Positions 1-7,854 of a DNA stretch of 17,784 bases are shown here, piece after piece; positions within the stretch are counted from its first letter, which is position 1; the number at the start of each line of letters is the position of its first letter. The notes under the pieces were generated by a model. It worked only from the letters and a program-made list of their open reading frames with translations, was not told the DNA's origin and did no database searches. Both the position numbers and the translations under genes were made by a program. The stretch comes from Syntrophaceae bacterium UBA1163 (GTDB lineage Bacteria > Desulfobacterota > BSN033 > UBA1163), in the NCBI GenBank assembly GCA_002311635.1, contig DBZJ01000134.1:1-17784 (forward strand). Direction: 5' to 3'.

Positions 1-64
1 CGAGCCGAATGAGAATAGAATTTAGAATCAACCTTTTCCCTGCTTATCGTTTTTAATGTTTTCG

Positions 65-1189
65 TTAGTCTATATCTTTCCACACGGCCTTTGAGAAAAT
101 TTCTCCACGGCGGACTATCCGACGCCGGTCCTTCGGGAAAATGAGTGTGACGGTGGTCCCTTTCTTCAAACGGCTCTCCACTCGAATGCTCCCTCCTTGT
201 TCTTCCACCACTCTTTTGACGAAGGTTAATCCTAAACCCACTCGGTCCGGCCGTGTGGAAAAAAAAGGCTCAAATACTCGGTCGATGTTCTTTTTAGCAA
301 TTCCTTCCCCTTTATCAGAGACTGAAACCCCTATGTTTCCCCCATCTCCGAAAAGAGAAACCCTCACAGTCTCCGCCTTTTTTCCCATCGGTAGCCGTCC
401 AACTGCTTCAAGGCTGTTTTCCAGGATATAAGAAATGGCCTTCGCGATCAAACCCCTGTCCATGAAGCAATCTCCTTCCCCTTCTAAAGCCCTGGTTTCC
501 AGATTGATGGAGACGCCTTTTTCCGTGGCTTCCTTTGAAAATGTCCGTAGAACGGCCTCAACTACCTCTTCGATTTTTTCCTTTCGAAAAGTAGGCTTCG
601 GTATCAGGATATACTCCTCCAGCCTTCGAATCATGGTTTCGAGCCTTTTCGTCTCGTGAAGAATTTGATGAAGATAGGATTTGCCTTTGGGTGAGGCAGT
701 GGATGTCTTGACAAGGCGTTGTGTATATCCTCCAATAGCAGCAACGGGATTCCGAATCTGATGGGAAATTCCCTCCAGCATCATGCCAAGGCTCGCCCGG
801 CGCTCCATCTCCAATCTTTCCTTCTCCAGCATCTTCAGTCGTTGAATCTCTTGAAAACAAAATGAGAGGAAGACCTCCCCCTCCTCTTTAAACGTGGCGG
901 TGTAGAGGTGAACGAAAACCCTCGTCCCATTCTTCCGCCTCAAAAGTGCCTCCCCGTCAAAACCATTTTCGTAAAGCGCGAGGTAGATGATGTTAGGGAC
1001 GAAAGAGACGAGGTCCTCTTCCAAGAACAAGATCCTAATTCGTTTCCCCTCCATCTCTTCCTTCGAATAACCGAAGAGGTGCTCGGTATACCGGTTGGTG
1101 TAAAGGATTTTGGAGTGAGCGTCGGTGAGGATAAAACCCACTTGGACCCAATCGAGGAAATGGTGTCTGTCCTTTAAAATCTCAATCAT
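65..1189 (-). CDS. Soluble PAS-domain sensor histidine kinase
   Basis: A cytoplasmic two-component sensor kinase of about 374 residues with no transmembrane segment, so it should sense an internal signal. In order it has an N-terminal PAS domain (about residues 7-115), a short coiled linker, a HisKA dimerisation domain with phosphoacceptor His143 in the H-box GISHQIRNP, and a C-terminal HATPase domain with N-box ILENSLEAV, G1 box DKGEGIA, F-box FEPFF and G2 box GLGL. The ATG at 1189 is chosen over an upstream in-frame TTG at 1195 because GGGAG lies six bases before it at ideal spacing. The usual acidic residue after the phosphoacceptor His is Gln. No response regulator lies in the window, so the gene is an orphan here and its partner and ligand cannot be named. 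It is divergent from glpA, but a link to glycerol metabolism is not shown. Confidence 0.9.
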   Translation of the reverse strand: MIEILKDRHHFLDWVQVGFILTDAHSKILYTNRYTEHLFGYSKEEMEGKRIRILFLEEDLVSFVPNIIYLALYENGFDGEALLRRKNGTRVFVHLYTATFKEEGEVFLSFCFQEIQRLKMLEKERLEMERRASLGMMLEGISHQIRNPVAAIGGYTQRLVKTSTASPKGKSYLHQILHETKRLETMIRRLEEYILIPKPTFRKEKIEEVVEAVLRTFSKEATEKGVSINLETRALEGEGDCFMDRGLIAKAISYILENSLEAVGRLPMGKKAETVRVSLFGDGGNIGVSVSDKGEGIAKKNIDRVFEPFFSTRPDRVGLGLTFVKRVVEEQGGSIRVESRLKKGTTVTLIFPKDRRRIVRRGEIFSKAVWKDID

Positions 1190-1358
1190 CCACAACTCCC
1201 ATCGACTTCTTCAAAGGGTCTCCCTCTCATCGCTGGGGTAGAAAAGACCTTCTTTCGGCATAACTATTTGGAACGATCCCATTTTATTTCATTGTGTTCG
1301 AAAGTCAAGTCCTGAAACCATTCGGTGATTAACGACCTACCGATTTGGCGAGTATTTC

Positions 1359-1367
1359 TGTTATAAT
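1359..1367 (+). promoter_or_regulatory. Extended -10 promoter of glpA
   Basis: TG-T-TATAAT is a perfect extended -10 element, with TG at 1359-1360 and TATAAT at 1362-1367. No good -35 lies at 16-18 bp spacing, which is typical of extended -10 promoters. Transcription would start near 1374, giving a leader of about 15 nt with AGGG (1381-1384) as ribosome binding site before the ATG at 1389. No clear operator palindrome was found in the 199-bp divergent region. Confidence 0.6.
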
Positions 1368-1388
1368 GTTATACGGTAAAAGGGCTTA

Positions 1389-2903
1389 ATGGATATCAAA
1401 ACAGAAGTGTTGATCGTCGGAGGCGGTGCGACCGGTGCCGGAATCTGCAGGGATTTGGCATTGAGAGGGATCCCTTGTGTTCTGATTGAAAAAGGAGACC
1501 TGGCTTCCGGTGCCTCGGGCCGAAATCACGGGCTTTTTCACAGCGGCGGAAGATATGCGGTCGCAGACCCCGAGGCCTCACGCGAATGCATCACCGAGAA
1601 CGGGATTCTCAGAAAGATTGCTCCTCACTGTATCGAAGAGACAGACGGTTTTTTCGTCTCTCTCCCTGAGGACGGCCTCGCCTTCAGAGATAAATTTCTT
1701 CAAGCCTGCGAAAAGGTTGGAATTCAAACCACCCTCCTTAATCGAGACGAGGTTCTCTCGCTGGAGCCCGAACTCAATCCCAACCTTCTCAGCGCCGTGA
1801 AGGTGCCGGATGGGGCAATCGATCCCTTCACTCTTGTCTTAGAAAATGCCAGAGATGCGGAGCTACATGGTGTGAAAATTCTGCTTCATTCAGAAGTTAC
1901 TTCTCTCATTCTGGATGGGGATAGGGTAAAGGGGGCAAAGACAAAAGATCGCATCCGAGGTGAGGAATATACCATTGAAGCTTCCTACTTCGTTAATGCC
2001 ACCGGAGCCTGGGCAAATCAGATCCTGAAACTCGTCGGCCTTCGTATCGGCATGGCCCTCTCCAAGGGGTCAATGCTGATCACCAATACCAGGCTCAACC
2101 ATGGCGTGATCAATCGCTGCCGCCCTCCTTCCGATGCAGATATCGTGGTCCCGAACGATACCGTATCCATTCTTGGAACCACTTCCATCCGTTTGGAAGA
2201 CGTTGAACATTTCGAAGTCACTCCTGACGAGGTCTCTCTATTGGTTCAGGAGGGATCGAAGATGATCCCTGCCATCAGAGAGACCCGGTTCATCCGGGCC
2301 TATGCAGGCATCCGGCCGCTCTTTCTTTCTGAAGAAAAAGGGGATGATCGTGCTATCAGCCGGGGGTTCGTGCTGATTGACCATGCGAAGAGAGACGGGC
2401 TACAAAACCTGATTACCATTACGGGCGGCAAATTGGTGACCTACCGGTTGATGGCCGAGAGAACTTCTGATCTTATCTGCCAAAAGATGGGAAGGAATAC
2501 GGCCTGTTCGACTCACTCGAACCCACTTCCCGGTGCGAGTAGGCCCGCCGGCTTGAGGGAACGATTCAAGCAATTCTCAGCAGCCCGAGGCGAGATCGTC
2601 TGCGACTGTGAACTGGTTCCAAGGAAGGAAGTCGAAGAGCTTTTGGGGACCGAGAAACTGAGAGACTTTCAAGACATCCTTCATCGGACACGTCTCGCCA
2701 AAGGGACGTGCCAGGGAGGTTTTTGTGTCTACCGCCTTTTGGGAGTCCTTCACGATTCAAAAATGCTTCAGGGAGATTCCAACAAAATATTGAAGGGTTT
2801 CCTCGAGGAGCGATGGAAGGGAATCCGTCCGATCCTCTGGGGGGCAGCTGTCAAAGAAGAAGAATTGATTGAATATATTTATAAGGGAATTTTCAATTTC
2901 TAG
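1389..2903 (+). CDS. glpA: Anaerobic glycerol-3-phosphate dehydrogenase subunit A
   Basis: Catalytic FAD subunit that oxidises sn-glycerol-3-phosphate to dihydroxyacetone phosphate in the GlpABC complex at the inner membrane. The 504-residue protein opens with a Rossmann dinucleotide-binding motif (GGGATGAG, residues 11-18) followed by the DAO-family oxidoreductase fold, with the conserved GASGRNHG segment at about 41-48 and TGGKLVTYR near 345-353. The C-terminus carries a BFD-like [2Fe-2S] module with Cys405, Cys407, Cys441 and Cys446 (CDC and CQGGFC). This separates GlpA from aerobic GlpD, which lacks the module. Length is slightly below the roughly 540 residues of E. coli GlpA. It is the first gene of glpABC, read from an extended -10 promoter. 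No glpK, glpF or glpT is nearby, so the source of the substrate is not visible here. Confidence 0.95.
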   Translation: MDIKTEVLIVGGGATGAGICRDLALRGIPCVLIEKGDLASGASGRNHGLFHSGGRYAVADPEASRECITENGILRKIAPHCIEETDGFFVSLPEDGLAFRDKFLQACEKVGIQTTLLNRDEVLSLEPELNPNLLSAVKVPDGAIDPFTLVLENARDAELHGVKILLHSEVTSLILDGDRVKGAKTKDRIRGEEYTIEASYFVNATGAWANQILKLVGLRIGMALSKGSMLITNTRLNHGVINRCRPPSDADIVVPNDTVSILGTTSIRLEDVEHFEVTPDEVSLLVQEGSKMIPAIRETRFIRAYAGIRPLFLSEEKGDDRAISRGFVLIDHAKRDGLQNLITITGGKLVTYRLMAERTSDLICQKMGRNTACSTHSNPLPGASRPAGLRERFKQFSAARGEIVCDCELVPRKEVEELLGTEKLRDFQDILHRTRLAKGTCQGGFCVYRLLGVLHDSKMLQGDSNKILKGFLEERWKGIRPILWGAAVKEEELIEYIYKGIFNF

Positions 2904-2995
2904 GTGCTAAGGAGTCGAGGGGTCGAGGATCCGAGTAAACATACTCCCTTGAACCCATGAACTCTTGAATCCTAGAACCCTTAAAGGTATAACCC
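2904..2995 (+). repeat. Degenerate inverted-repeat spacer between glpA and glpB
   Basis: The 92-bp spacer is made of short recurring words: GTCGAGG-type words in the left half and TTGAA/GAACCC-type words in the right half. The arms pair imperfectly around a core, GAGT (2931-2934) with ACTC. It has the look of a REP-like dispersed element rather than a coding or promoter sequence. The right end provides AAAGG (2983-2987), which serves as the glpB ribosome binding site. Only one copy lies in this window, so its membership in a genome-wide family is inferred. Confidence 0.45.
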
Positions 2996-4219
2996 ATGCA
3001 TTACGATCTCATCGTCATAGGAATGGGACTTTCAGGGCTGATGGCAGCTAAGACGGCTGCAGCCGACGGCCAGAAAGTCCTCATCGTTGGAAAGGGGATG
3101 GGTTCTCTCTGCCTCTTTTCAAACACGATCGATGTGTTGGGGCAATCTCCGACAGCGATGAAGATGACAGACGCCCTTTCCCAGTGGATCGAAGGCCATC
3201 CGTTGCATCCTTATTCCAAAGTCGGCCTAAAGAACGTTGAGGAAGCCCTCTCTTCTTTTCTTTCCCTCTTTCCGCTGCCTTATTCTTTTCAAACGATTGA
3301 CAATAGGAACTGCCTCCTTCCGACGGGCGCAGGAACCCTTCGACCCACCTTTCTCATCCCCACCACTATGGTTGGGGGAATCTCAGTCGACGAGGGGCGC
3401 GAACTCATCGTCGGGTTTAAAGGCTTCAAGGATTTCTATGCGCATTATGTGGCGGACCAGCTAAGGTGTCGTGGGATCAACCTTGAACTTCCCGATCTCC
3501 TTTCCCAGGAGCCTACTGCCACTGCCCTGGCAAGGCTGATGGAGATGAAATCTTTTAGAGAAAACACAGGCAGAGAGATTAAAAAACAACTCCAGGGTGA
3601 AACCCGGATCGGTCTTCCTGCCATTATGGGGACACACGACCCCGCTCGGGTCAAGGATGATTTAGAGGGAATCATTGGCGCGAAGGTTTTTGAAATCCCG
3701 ATCCTCCCTCCATCCATCCCGGGGATGAGAATCTTCAACCGATTTAAAGAATGGCTGATCCGGAAAGGTGTCACTTTTCTTTTAGGCTATTCCGTTTCAA
3801 AGGCAGCCCTGAAAGGGAAACGTTGCGAGAGGATTGAAGTACTTCACCCCCCTGTCATCACCTCCTACTCTGCCGACCGATATATCCTGGCCACCGGACG
3901 GTTTATCGGTGGAGGTTTGAAGGCCGATGATGAGAAGGTCGTCGAGCCGGTATTTAATTTACCCCTTTCTCAACCCCGATCGCGAGAAAATTGGTTTGGA
4001 GATTCTTTTTCCAGCGACCTTCCGCATCCAATTCACGGTGCCGGCATCTTAACCGATGCGTCCTTTCAGCCGGTTGACGCAGGTGGAAACATGATCTTAG
4101 AAAATGTATGGACGGCCGGCTCCATCTTAGCCCACCATCACTGTATCGACGAAAAATCGAGGGAAGGGATCGAAATTGCCACAGGATACGCCGCTGCGAA
4201 ACATGCACTTGAAAAATAA
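2996..4219 (+). CDS. glpB: Anaerobic glycerol-3-phosphate dehydrogenase subunit B
   Basis: Second flavoprotein subunit of GlpABC, thought to help transfer electrons from GlpA toward the membrane anchor GlpC. It has 407 residues, close to the E. coli protein (about 419). The N-terminus is a classic FAD/NAD-type nucleotide-binding beta-alpha-beta (DLIVIGMGLSG, residues 4-14). The C-terminal region has YILATGRFIGGG and ENVWTAGSILAHHH, typical of this flavin-binding family, and ends in an alpha helix (GYAAAKHALEK). The ATG has AAAGG eight bases upstream. It sits between glpA and glpC in the usual gene order, though separated from each by repeat-filled spacers (92 and 266 bp). Confidence 0.92.
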   Translation: MHYDLIVIGMGLSGLMAAKTAAADGQKVLIVGKGMGSLCLFSNTIDVLGQSPTAMKMTDALSQWIEGHPLHPYSKVGLKNVEEALSSFLSLFPLPYSFQTIDNRNCLLPTGAGTLRPTFLIPTTMVGGISVDEGRELIVGFKGFKDFYAHYVADQLRCRGINLELPDLLSQEPTATALARLMEMKSFRENTGREIKKQLQGETRIGLPAIMGTHDPARVKDDLEGIIGAKVFEIPILPPSIPGMRIFNRFKEWLIRKGVTFLLGYSVSKAALKGKRCERIEVLHPPVITSYSADRYILATGRFIGGGLKADDEKVVEPVFNLPLSQPRSRENWFGDSFSSDLPHPIHGAGILTDASFQPVDAGGNMILENVWTAGSILAHHHCIDEKSREGIEIATGYAAAKHALEK

Positions 4220-4259
4220 TGCATCGGGCAAGGGCAGAGGGGATAGCCGTATGAAAGCA

Positions 4260-4400
4260 CCGAAATCCAAACACCAAATACCAAATAAACCCCAATGTTC
4301 CAAATTCAAATATCAAACCCATAATAGTTTTGGTCATTGAGAATCAGGAATTGAGATTTTTTTGGGATTTGTAGTTTGGAATTTGGAGTTTCAAATGATG
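4260..4400. repeat. AT-rich dispersed repeat, copy 1 (glpB-glpC spacer)
   Basis: An AT-rich, word-repetitive sequence (CCAAATA, CAAATTC, TTTGGAATTTGG types) that folds as a long imperfect inverted repeat. One exact 9-bp arm pair is TCCAAATTC (4299-4307) and GAATTTGGA (4379-4387). Its core GTTTTGGTCATT (4327-4338) occurs in exact reverse complement at 11608-11619, and GGTCATTGAGA (4332-4342) occurs in reverse complement at 9066-9076. It is therefore one copy of a dispersed family with at least three members in this window. It carries no credible ORF. Confidence 0.65.
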
Positions 4401-4411
4401 AGGACAGTAGC

Positions 4412-4429
4412 CGCGGGCCTTAGCCCGCG
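4412..4429. repeat. Small GC-rich palindrome upstream of glpC
   Basis: A perfect 7-bp stem, CGCGGGC and GCCCGCG, around the tetraloop CTTA. There is no T-run after it, so it is not an intrinsic terminator. It is more likely a REP-type palindrome or an RNA processing/stability stem between glpB and glpC. Confidence 0.5.
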
Positions 4430-4485
4430 TGAACATAACGCAACCTGAAGAGTGTGGCTATATGATATAGATTGGTATTTCACTT

Positions 4486-5685
4486 ATGGAAAAACCATGG
4501 CCTAAGACCAATTCGGATGTTTGTATCCGCTGCGCCGCCTGCACGGCTGTCTGCCCGGTTTCGCGGGTTAGCCCGAAATTTCCGGGGCCGAAACAGGCGG
4601 GTCCGGGTGCTGAGCGATTTCGGACCCCGGGCGAGCCGTCTGTGGATCAATGGATTGACCTCTGCATCGGCTGTCATCTCTGTGACATGGCCTGCGCCTC
4701 CGGAGTAAACATCTCGGAGTTGAATCTCATCGCCAAGGCAAAGTACACAGATGAGAAGGGAAGACCCTTTCGCGACTGGCTCCTCACCCACACCTATCTT
4801 TTCAGCCCCCTAGGAAGTCTCTTCTCTCCTATCGCTAATCTTCTCCTGAAAAGCGGGACGATCAGATGGCTTGCGGATTCCTTGCTTAAGATTGACAGGC
4901 GAAGGAAACTCCCGCGTTATGAATCTCCAACGTTCAGGCAGTGGTTTAAGGCACACCATTTCAACAGCCATAAAAAGATGGCCTATTTTTACGGCTGCTA
5001 TACCAATACGAACGAGGTCGATGTCGCCAAGGCCACCGTTGAAGTTCTCGAGGCCAACGGGTTCGAGGTCACCCTTCCATCCCAGCGATGTTGTGGCATC
5101 CCGATGCTCGGCAACGGGGATTTCAAAGGGGCAAGAAAGCTGGGATTATGGAATGTCCCTTCGCTTCTCAATTCTGTTCGCTCGGGTCTTGATATCGTAT
5201 TCTCTTCGACCAGTTGCGGACACATGATCAAACACGAGTACAGCAATTTGTTAAACATCCCGGGATCGGAGGAAGTTGCACAACACACATTCGACATATT
5301 CGAGTTCTTGAGAAATTTGAAAGAAGGGGGAAATCTGAATACGGATTTCAGGAAATCTTCTCTTCGGGCGGCATATTTCGCCCCTTGCCATCTAAAGTCC
5401 CTCGGAATCGGTTTTCCGGCTTTCGACATCCTGCAGCTCATCCCGGGTTTCAAAGTGGACTATATTGCGGCAGACTGTTGCGGCCTGGGCGGGACCTTCG
5501 GTTTCAAGAAAGAAAAATACGAAATCTCGGAAGAGATCGGAAGAGATTTGGCAGAGGCGATTGATCGTCTAAAACCTGAGATCGTACTTTCCGACTGTGA
5601 GGGCTGTCGCATGCAAATCCGCCATCTCACCGGGCTGAAGGTTCTCCATCCCATCCAAATCTTAAGGGATGCAATGACACGGTGA
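4486..5685 (+). CDS. glpC: Anaerobic glycerol-3-phosphate dehydrogenase subunit C (iron-sulfur)
   Basis: Iron-sulfur subunit that ties GlpAB to the membrane and passes electrons to quinone. The 399-residue length matches the E. coli protein (396). The N-terminal ferredoxin-like part has two 4Fe-4S motifs: Cys13/16/19/23 and Cys60/63/66/70. The C-terminal half holds two CCG domains (Cys171 with Cys202-Cys203-Gly, and Cys301 with Cys331-Cys332-Gly) of the heterodisulfide-reductase-B type. The characteristic FPGPKQAGPG segment lies between the two clusters. There is no strong Shine-Dalgarno before the ATG, and the gene is 266 bp from glpB, so translation may be weak or transcription partly separate. 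A TATAT/ATATA palindrome at 4458-4470 just upstream could hold a weak -10, but no -35 is evident. Confidence 0.95.
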   Translation: MEKPWPKTNSDVCIRCAACTAVCPVSRVSPKFPGPKQAGPGAERFRTPGEPSVDQWIDLCIGCHLCDMACASGVNISELNLIAKAKYTDEKGRPFRDWLLTHTYLFSPLGSLFSPIANLLLKSGTIRWLADSLLKIDRRRKLPRYESPTFRQWFKAHHFNSHKKMAYFYGCYTNTNEVDVAKATVEVLEANGFEVTLPSQRCCGIPMLGNGDFKGARKLGLWNVPSLLNSVRSGLDIVFSSTSCGHMIKHEYSNLLNIPGSEEVAQHTFDIFEFLRNLKEGGNLNTDFRKSSLRAAYFAPCHLKSLGIGFPAFDILQLIPGFKVDYIAADCCGLGGTFGFKKEKYEISEEIGRDLAEAIDRLKPEIVLSDCEGCRMQIRHLTGLKVLHPIQILRDAMTR

Positions 5686-5702
5686 TTCTTCTCTCCGCGT
5701 CC

Positions 5703-5718
5703 CCGTGTCTCCGTGTCT
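5703..5718. repeat. Tandem CCGTGTCT repeat between convergent genes
   Basis: Two exact tandem copies of CCGTGTCT (5703-5710 and 5711-5718), preceded by a related CCGCGTCC. They lie in the 38-bp gap between the glpC stop and the stop of the minus-strand phosphatase. No clear bidirectional terminator is visible here. Confidence 0.45.
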
Positions 5719-5723
5719 TCCCA

Positions 5724-6515
5724 TCACCCTATCAATAGGTTTTCAACATCCGCGATACTTTGAAAGACAAAGTCGGGTTGGAAGGAAGTGTGTTTGTATT
5801 CCTCGAGCGTCTTTTCGTCGGTGACACCCGTCAAAACAATGCCGGTAGCCATTCCCGAATCTTTCCCCATTCTGATATCGGTCTCCAGGCGGTCTCCAAT
5901 GAGGATACAATTTTCAGGCATCAATCTCATCACTTCCAGCGCCGCTTGAATCATGATGGGAGAAGGTTTCCCGACAACGACCTCCACTTTCTTTTCTGTC
6001 ACAGCTTCAATAGCGGCAATCATCCCCGCGCAATCTGGAACCTCCCCTCCTCCGACCGGACAAGTCCGATCGGGGTTGGTGGCGACGAAATGGGCTCCGA
6101 ACCTCTTGATTGCCTGAAAGGAAATATTCAGCTTCCGGTAATCGAAGGTTCGATCAAAAGCGACGACGACGTAATCGATCTCCTGTGGCTCCTCAGTGAT
6201 CGCGAAACCAGCCCCTTTCAATTCTTCGATAAATGGGGTTTCTCCTACGACAAAAAGCCTCGCCTGGGGAGCATTCTTTTTGAGATAATGCGTCATGACA
6301 AAGGTGGAATTGATCACCTCGTCAGGCTGTGTGGGAATACCCAGCCGCGTCAATTTTGAGGCATAATCGTCACGGGTCTGGAGAGGCTTATTGGAAAGGA
6401 AAACAACTTTCCTCCGGTTTTCCCGGAGCCGCCGGACCACTCTCTCTGCGCCGGGGATGAGTTGATCGCCTCGATAGATCGTCCCATCTAAGTCAAAAAT
6501 AAATCCTTTAAACAT
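5724..6515 (-). CDS. HAD-IIA family phosphatase (NagD/AraL/PGP type)
   Basis: A 263-residue haloacid-dehalogenase-like phosphatase with a C2A cap. Motif I is FDLDGT with Asp8 and Asp10, motif II is SNK near residue 42, the lysine motif is in VVGKPSP near residues 180-186, and motif III is GDRLETDI near 207. The family dephosphorylates small phosphorylated sugars and metabolites. Characterised members include NagD, AraL, mammalian PGP and mycobacterial Rv1692, the last two acting on glycerol-3-phosphate or phosphoglycolate. It lies 18 bp downstream of the PiT gene on the same strand and is surely co-transcribed with it. It faces glpC. Glycerol-3-phosphate as substrate is an attractive guess from the neighbourhood but cannot be read from sequence. 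Confidence 0.9.
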   Translation of the reverse strand: MFKGFIFDLDGTIYRGDQLIPGAERVVRRLRENRRKVVFLSNKPLQTRDDYASKLTRLGIPTQPDEVINSTFVMTHYLKKNAPQARLFVVGETPFIEELKGAGFAITEEPQEIDYVVVAFDRTFDYRKLNISFQAIKRFGAHFVATNPDRTCPVGGGEVPDCAGMIAAIEAVTEKKVEVVVGKPSPIMIQAALEVMRLMPENCILIGDRLETDIRMGKDSGMATGIVLTGVTDEKTLEEYKHTSFQPDFVFQSIADVENLLIG

Positions 6516-6533
6516 TTCCCGCCACCCTTTCTC

Positions 6534-7553
6534 CTATCCTCTCTGGACGTAAAAGAGAATCTTTTGAACCAAATAGAAGCTTAACCCTGCCATCAACGCA
6601 GAGGCCGGGATAGTGATCAACCAGGCCAGCAGGATATTTTTCGCCACTCCCCACCGAACGGCTGAGATCCTCTGACCCGCTCCAACGCCCATGATGCTGG
6701 AGGACACGACGTGCGTCGTGGACACCGGACCTCCCACCAACGCCGCTCCTAAAATGACCATCGCCGAAGAAGTCTGAGCACAGAAAGCATGAACAGATCT
6801 CAACCGGTAAATTCCTGACCCCATGGTCCTGATGATTCGCCGTCCTCCGGTCGCTGTCCCAAAAGCGGTCGCTGCGCCGCAACTTGCGATCACCCACAGG
6901 GGAACATGAAAGCCAGTCGAAAACCCAAGGATGACAAAAGACAATGCGATCAAACCAATCGATTTCTGCACATCATTCGAACCATGGCTTAGGGCGAGGG
7001 CTACGGAAGAAGGAATCTGCATCCGGCTGAAGTAGTAATTTACCCTGGGGGTGGCATGCCGAAAGATATGGAGAGTCATCTTCAGAAATAACATCCCAAA
7101 AGTCAGGCCTATCAAAGGGGAAACTACAAGGGAAGCGACAACATAAAGGACTCCTCCCCACAGAATTTTGTGCGGCCCGTAAGCGACCAACACAGCTCCT
7201 ACCATTCCTCCGATCAAGGCATGTGAAGAGCTCGAGGGGAAACTAAAGAGCCAGGTAATCAGGTTCCACAGAACCGCTCCAACGAGGGCAGCAACCAGAA
7301 AAGCAACGGAGACATTTAAAGCGTTTGGATCGTAAGCGGGAAGGCTGACAATATTTTCTCCTATTGTCTTAGCCACGGCGCTTCCTATGAAAAAGGGGGC
7401 AATAAATTCACAGGCCGCTGCCATCAGAAGGGCTTTTCTTGGTGAAATGGCCCTGGTCATAATAATCGTTGACACGACATTCGCCGCATCATGAAAACCA
7501 TTGGAGAACGCAAAGAATAGGGTAAGAGAAATGACGATGATAGCAAGCCACAT
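6534..7553 (-). CDS. Low-affinity inorganic phosphate transporter, PiT family
   Basis: An integral inner-membrane protein of 339 residues that moves phosphate (as a metal-phosphate complex or with cations) down the proton or sodium gradient. The two PiT signatures are present: GFHDAANVV near residues 20-28 and SHGSNDVQKSIG in the second half. Another conserved stretch is GGPVSTTHVVSSSIMG. Hydrophobic segments run through most of the chain. It is at the short end for bacterial PiT proteins but looks complete. No PhoU-like DUF47 gene, a common partner, is adjacent; instead a HAD-IIA phosphatase follows 18 bp later. The Shine-Dalgarno is weak (AGG about 11 bases upstream). It is read divergently from the moa cluster. 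Confidence 0.93.
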   Translation of the reverse strand: MWLAIIVISLTLFFAFSNGFHDAANVVSTIIMTRAISPRKALLMAAACEFIAPFFIGSAVAKTIGENIVSLPAYDPNALNVSVAFLVAALVGAVLWNLITWLFSFPSSSSHALIGGMVGAVLVAYGPHKILWGGVLYVVASLVVSPLIGLTFGMLFLKMTLHIFRHATPRVNYYFSRMQIPSSVALALSHGSNDVQKSIGLIALSFVILGFSTGFHVPLWVIASCGAATAFGTATGGRRIIRTMGSGIYRLRSVHAFCAQTSSAMVILGAALVGGPVSTTHVVSSSIMGVGAGQRISAVRWGVAKNILLAWLITIPASALMAGLSFYLVQKILFYVQRG

Positions 7554-7652
7554 GATGCCGATACCTATTCCACTTTAGGTCTGGTCAGCTCCCGCTCTCA
7601 GGGCGGGACTTGGGGATCACGTTCCGGTTAAAATGGTTCCGTTTTTTTATTA

Positions 7653-7680
7653 CATATACTACGATTGTTATTATTATCAA
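7653..7680 (-). promoter_or_regulatory. Possible promoter of the PiT-phosphatase operon
   Basis: On the minus strand TTGATA (7675-7680) is followed after 16 bp by TATATG (7653-7658), a fair sigma-70 pair in an AT-rich stretch. It would leave a leader of about 90 nt, containing a TCCCGC/GCGGGA stem, before the PiT ATG at 7553. Spacing and -10 are not ideal. Confidence 0.35.
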
Positions 7681-7727
7681 TTTGAAGAAGTGTCAAGTGG
7701 AAATAGGGATATGAGACAAACCGAGGA

Positions 7728-7756
7728 TTGACTTTCCTCACCAAATCGATTACATA
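7728..7756 (+). promoter_or_regulatory. Probable promoter of the moaA leader
   Basis: TTGACT (7728-7733) and TACATA (7751-7756) are separated by exactly 17 bp, a reasonable sigma-70 promoter. Transcription would begin near 7764, about 90 nt before the riboswitch aptamer and about 260 nt before the moaA ATG, which fits a riboswitch leader. The -10 is only moderate. Confidence 0.45.
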
Positions 7757-7796
7757 TACACTGAGTGCAGTCTCCGAGCTTTTTTCCTAAATCTTG

Positions 7797-7827
7797 CCCC
7801 TCATGTAACCTCTCTCCCTCTGAGGGG
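7797..7827. repeat. REP-like palindrome upstream of the riboswitch
   Basis: CCCCTCA (7797-7803) pairs exactly with TGAGGGG (7821-7827), with CT-rich sequence between. The same arm words recur in the larger palindrome at 7969-8017, so the two are related copies of one element that lie on either side of the riboswitch and terminator. Confidence 0.5.
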
Positions 7828-7854
7828 AGAACGTGGAGGGAGCGGGATACGGAA

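Noticed and set aside
558..860. Open frame of about 100 codons on the minus strand inside the histidine kinase
   Set aside because: It is a shifted-frame shadow of the kinase gene, with no ribosome binding site and no family-like sequence.
65..1189. Histidine kinase as the partner controlling the sigma-54 promoter at 15864
   Set aside because: It lies nearly 15 kb away, has no periplasmic sensor domain and no adjacent sigma-54 activator gene.
1344..1367. TTGGCG as the -35 partner of the glpA TATAAT
   Set aside because: The spacer is only 11 bp, too short for sigma-70; the extended -10 alone explains the promoter better.
4260..4400. AT-rich repeated words read as a CRISPR-like or tandem array
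   Set aside because: The units vary in length and sequence and have no constant spacers; the pattern is an imperfect inverted repeat.
5686..5723. Bidirectional terminator between glpC and the HAD-IIA gene
   Set aside because: The only inverted pair, GGTGAT with ATCACC, is six bases long with a large loop and no T-run.
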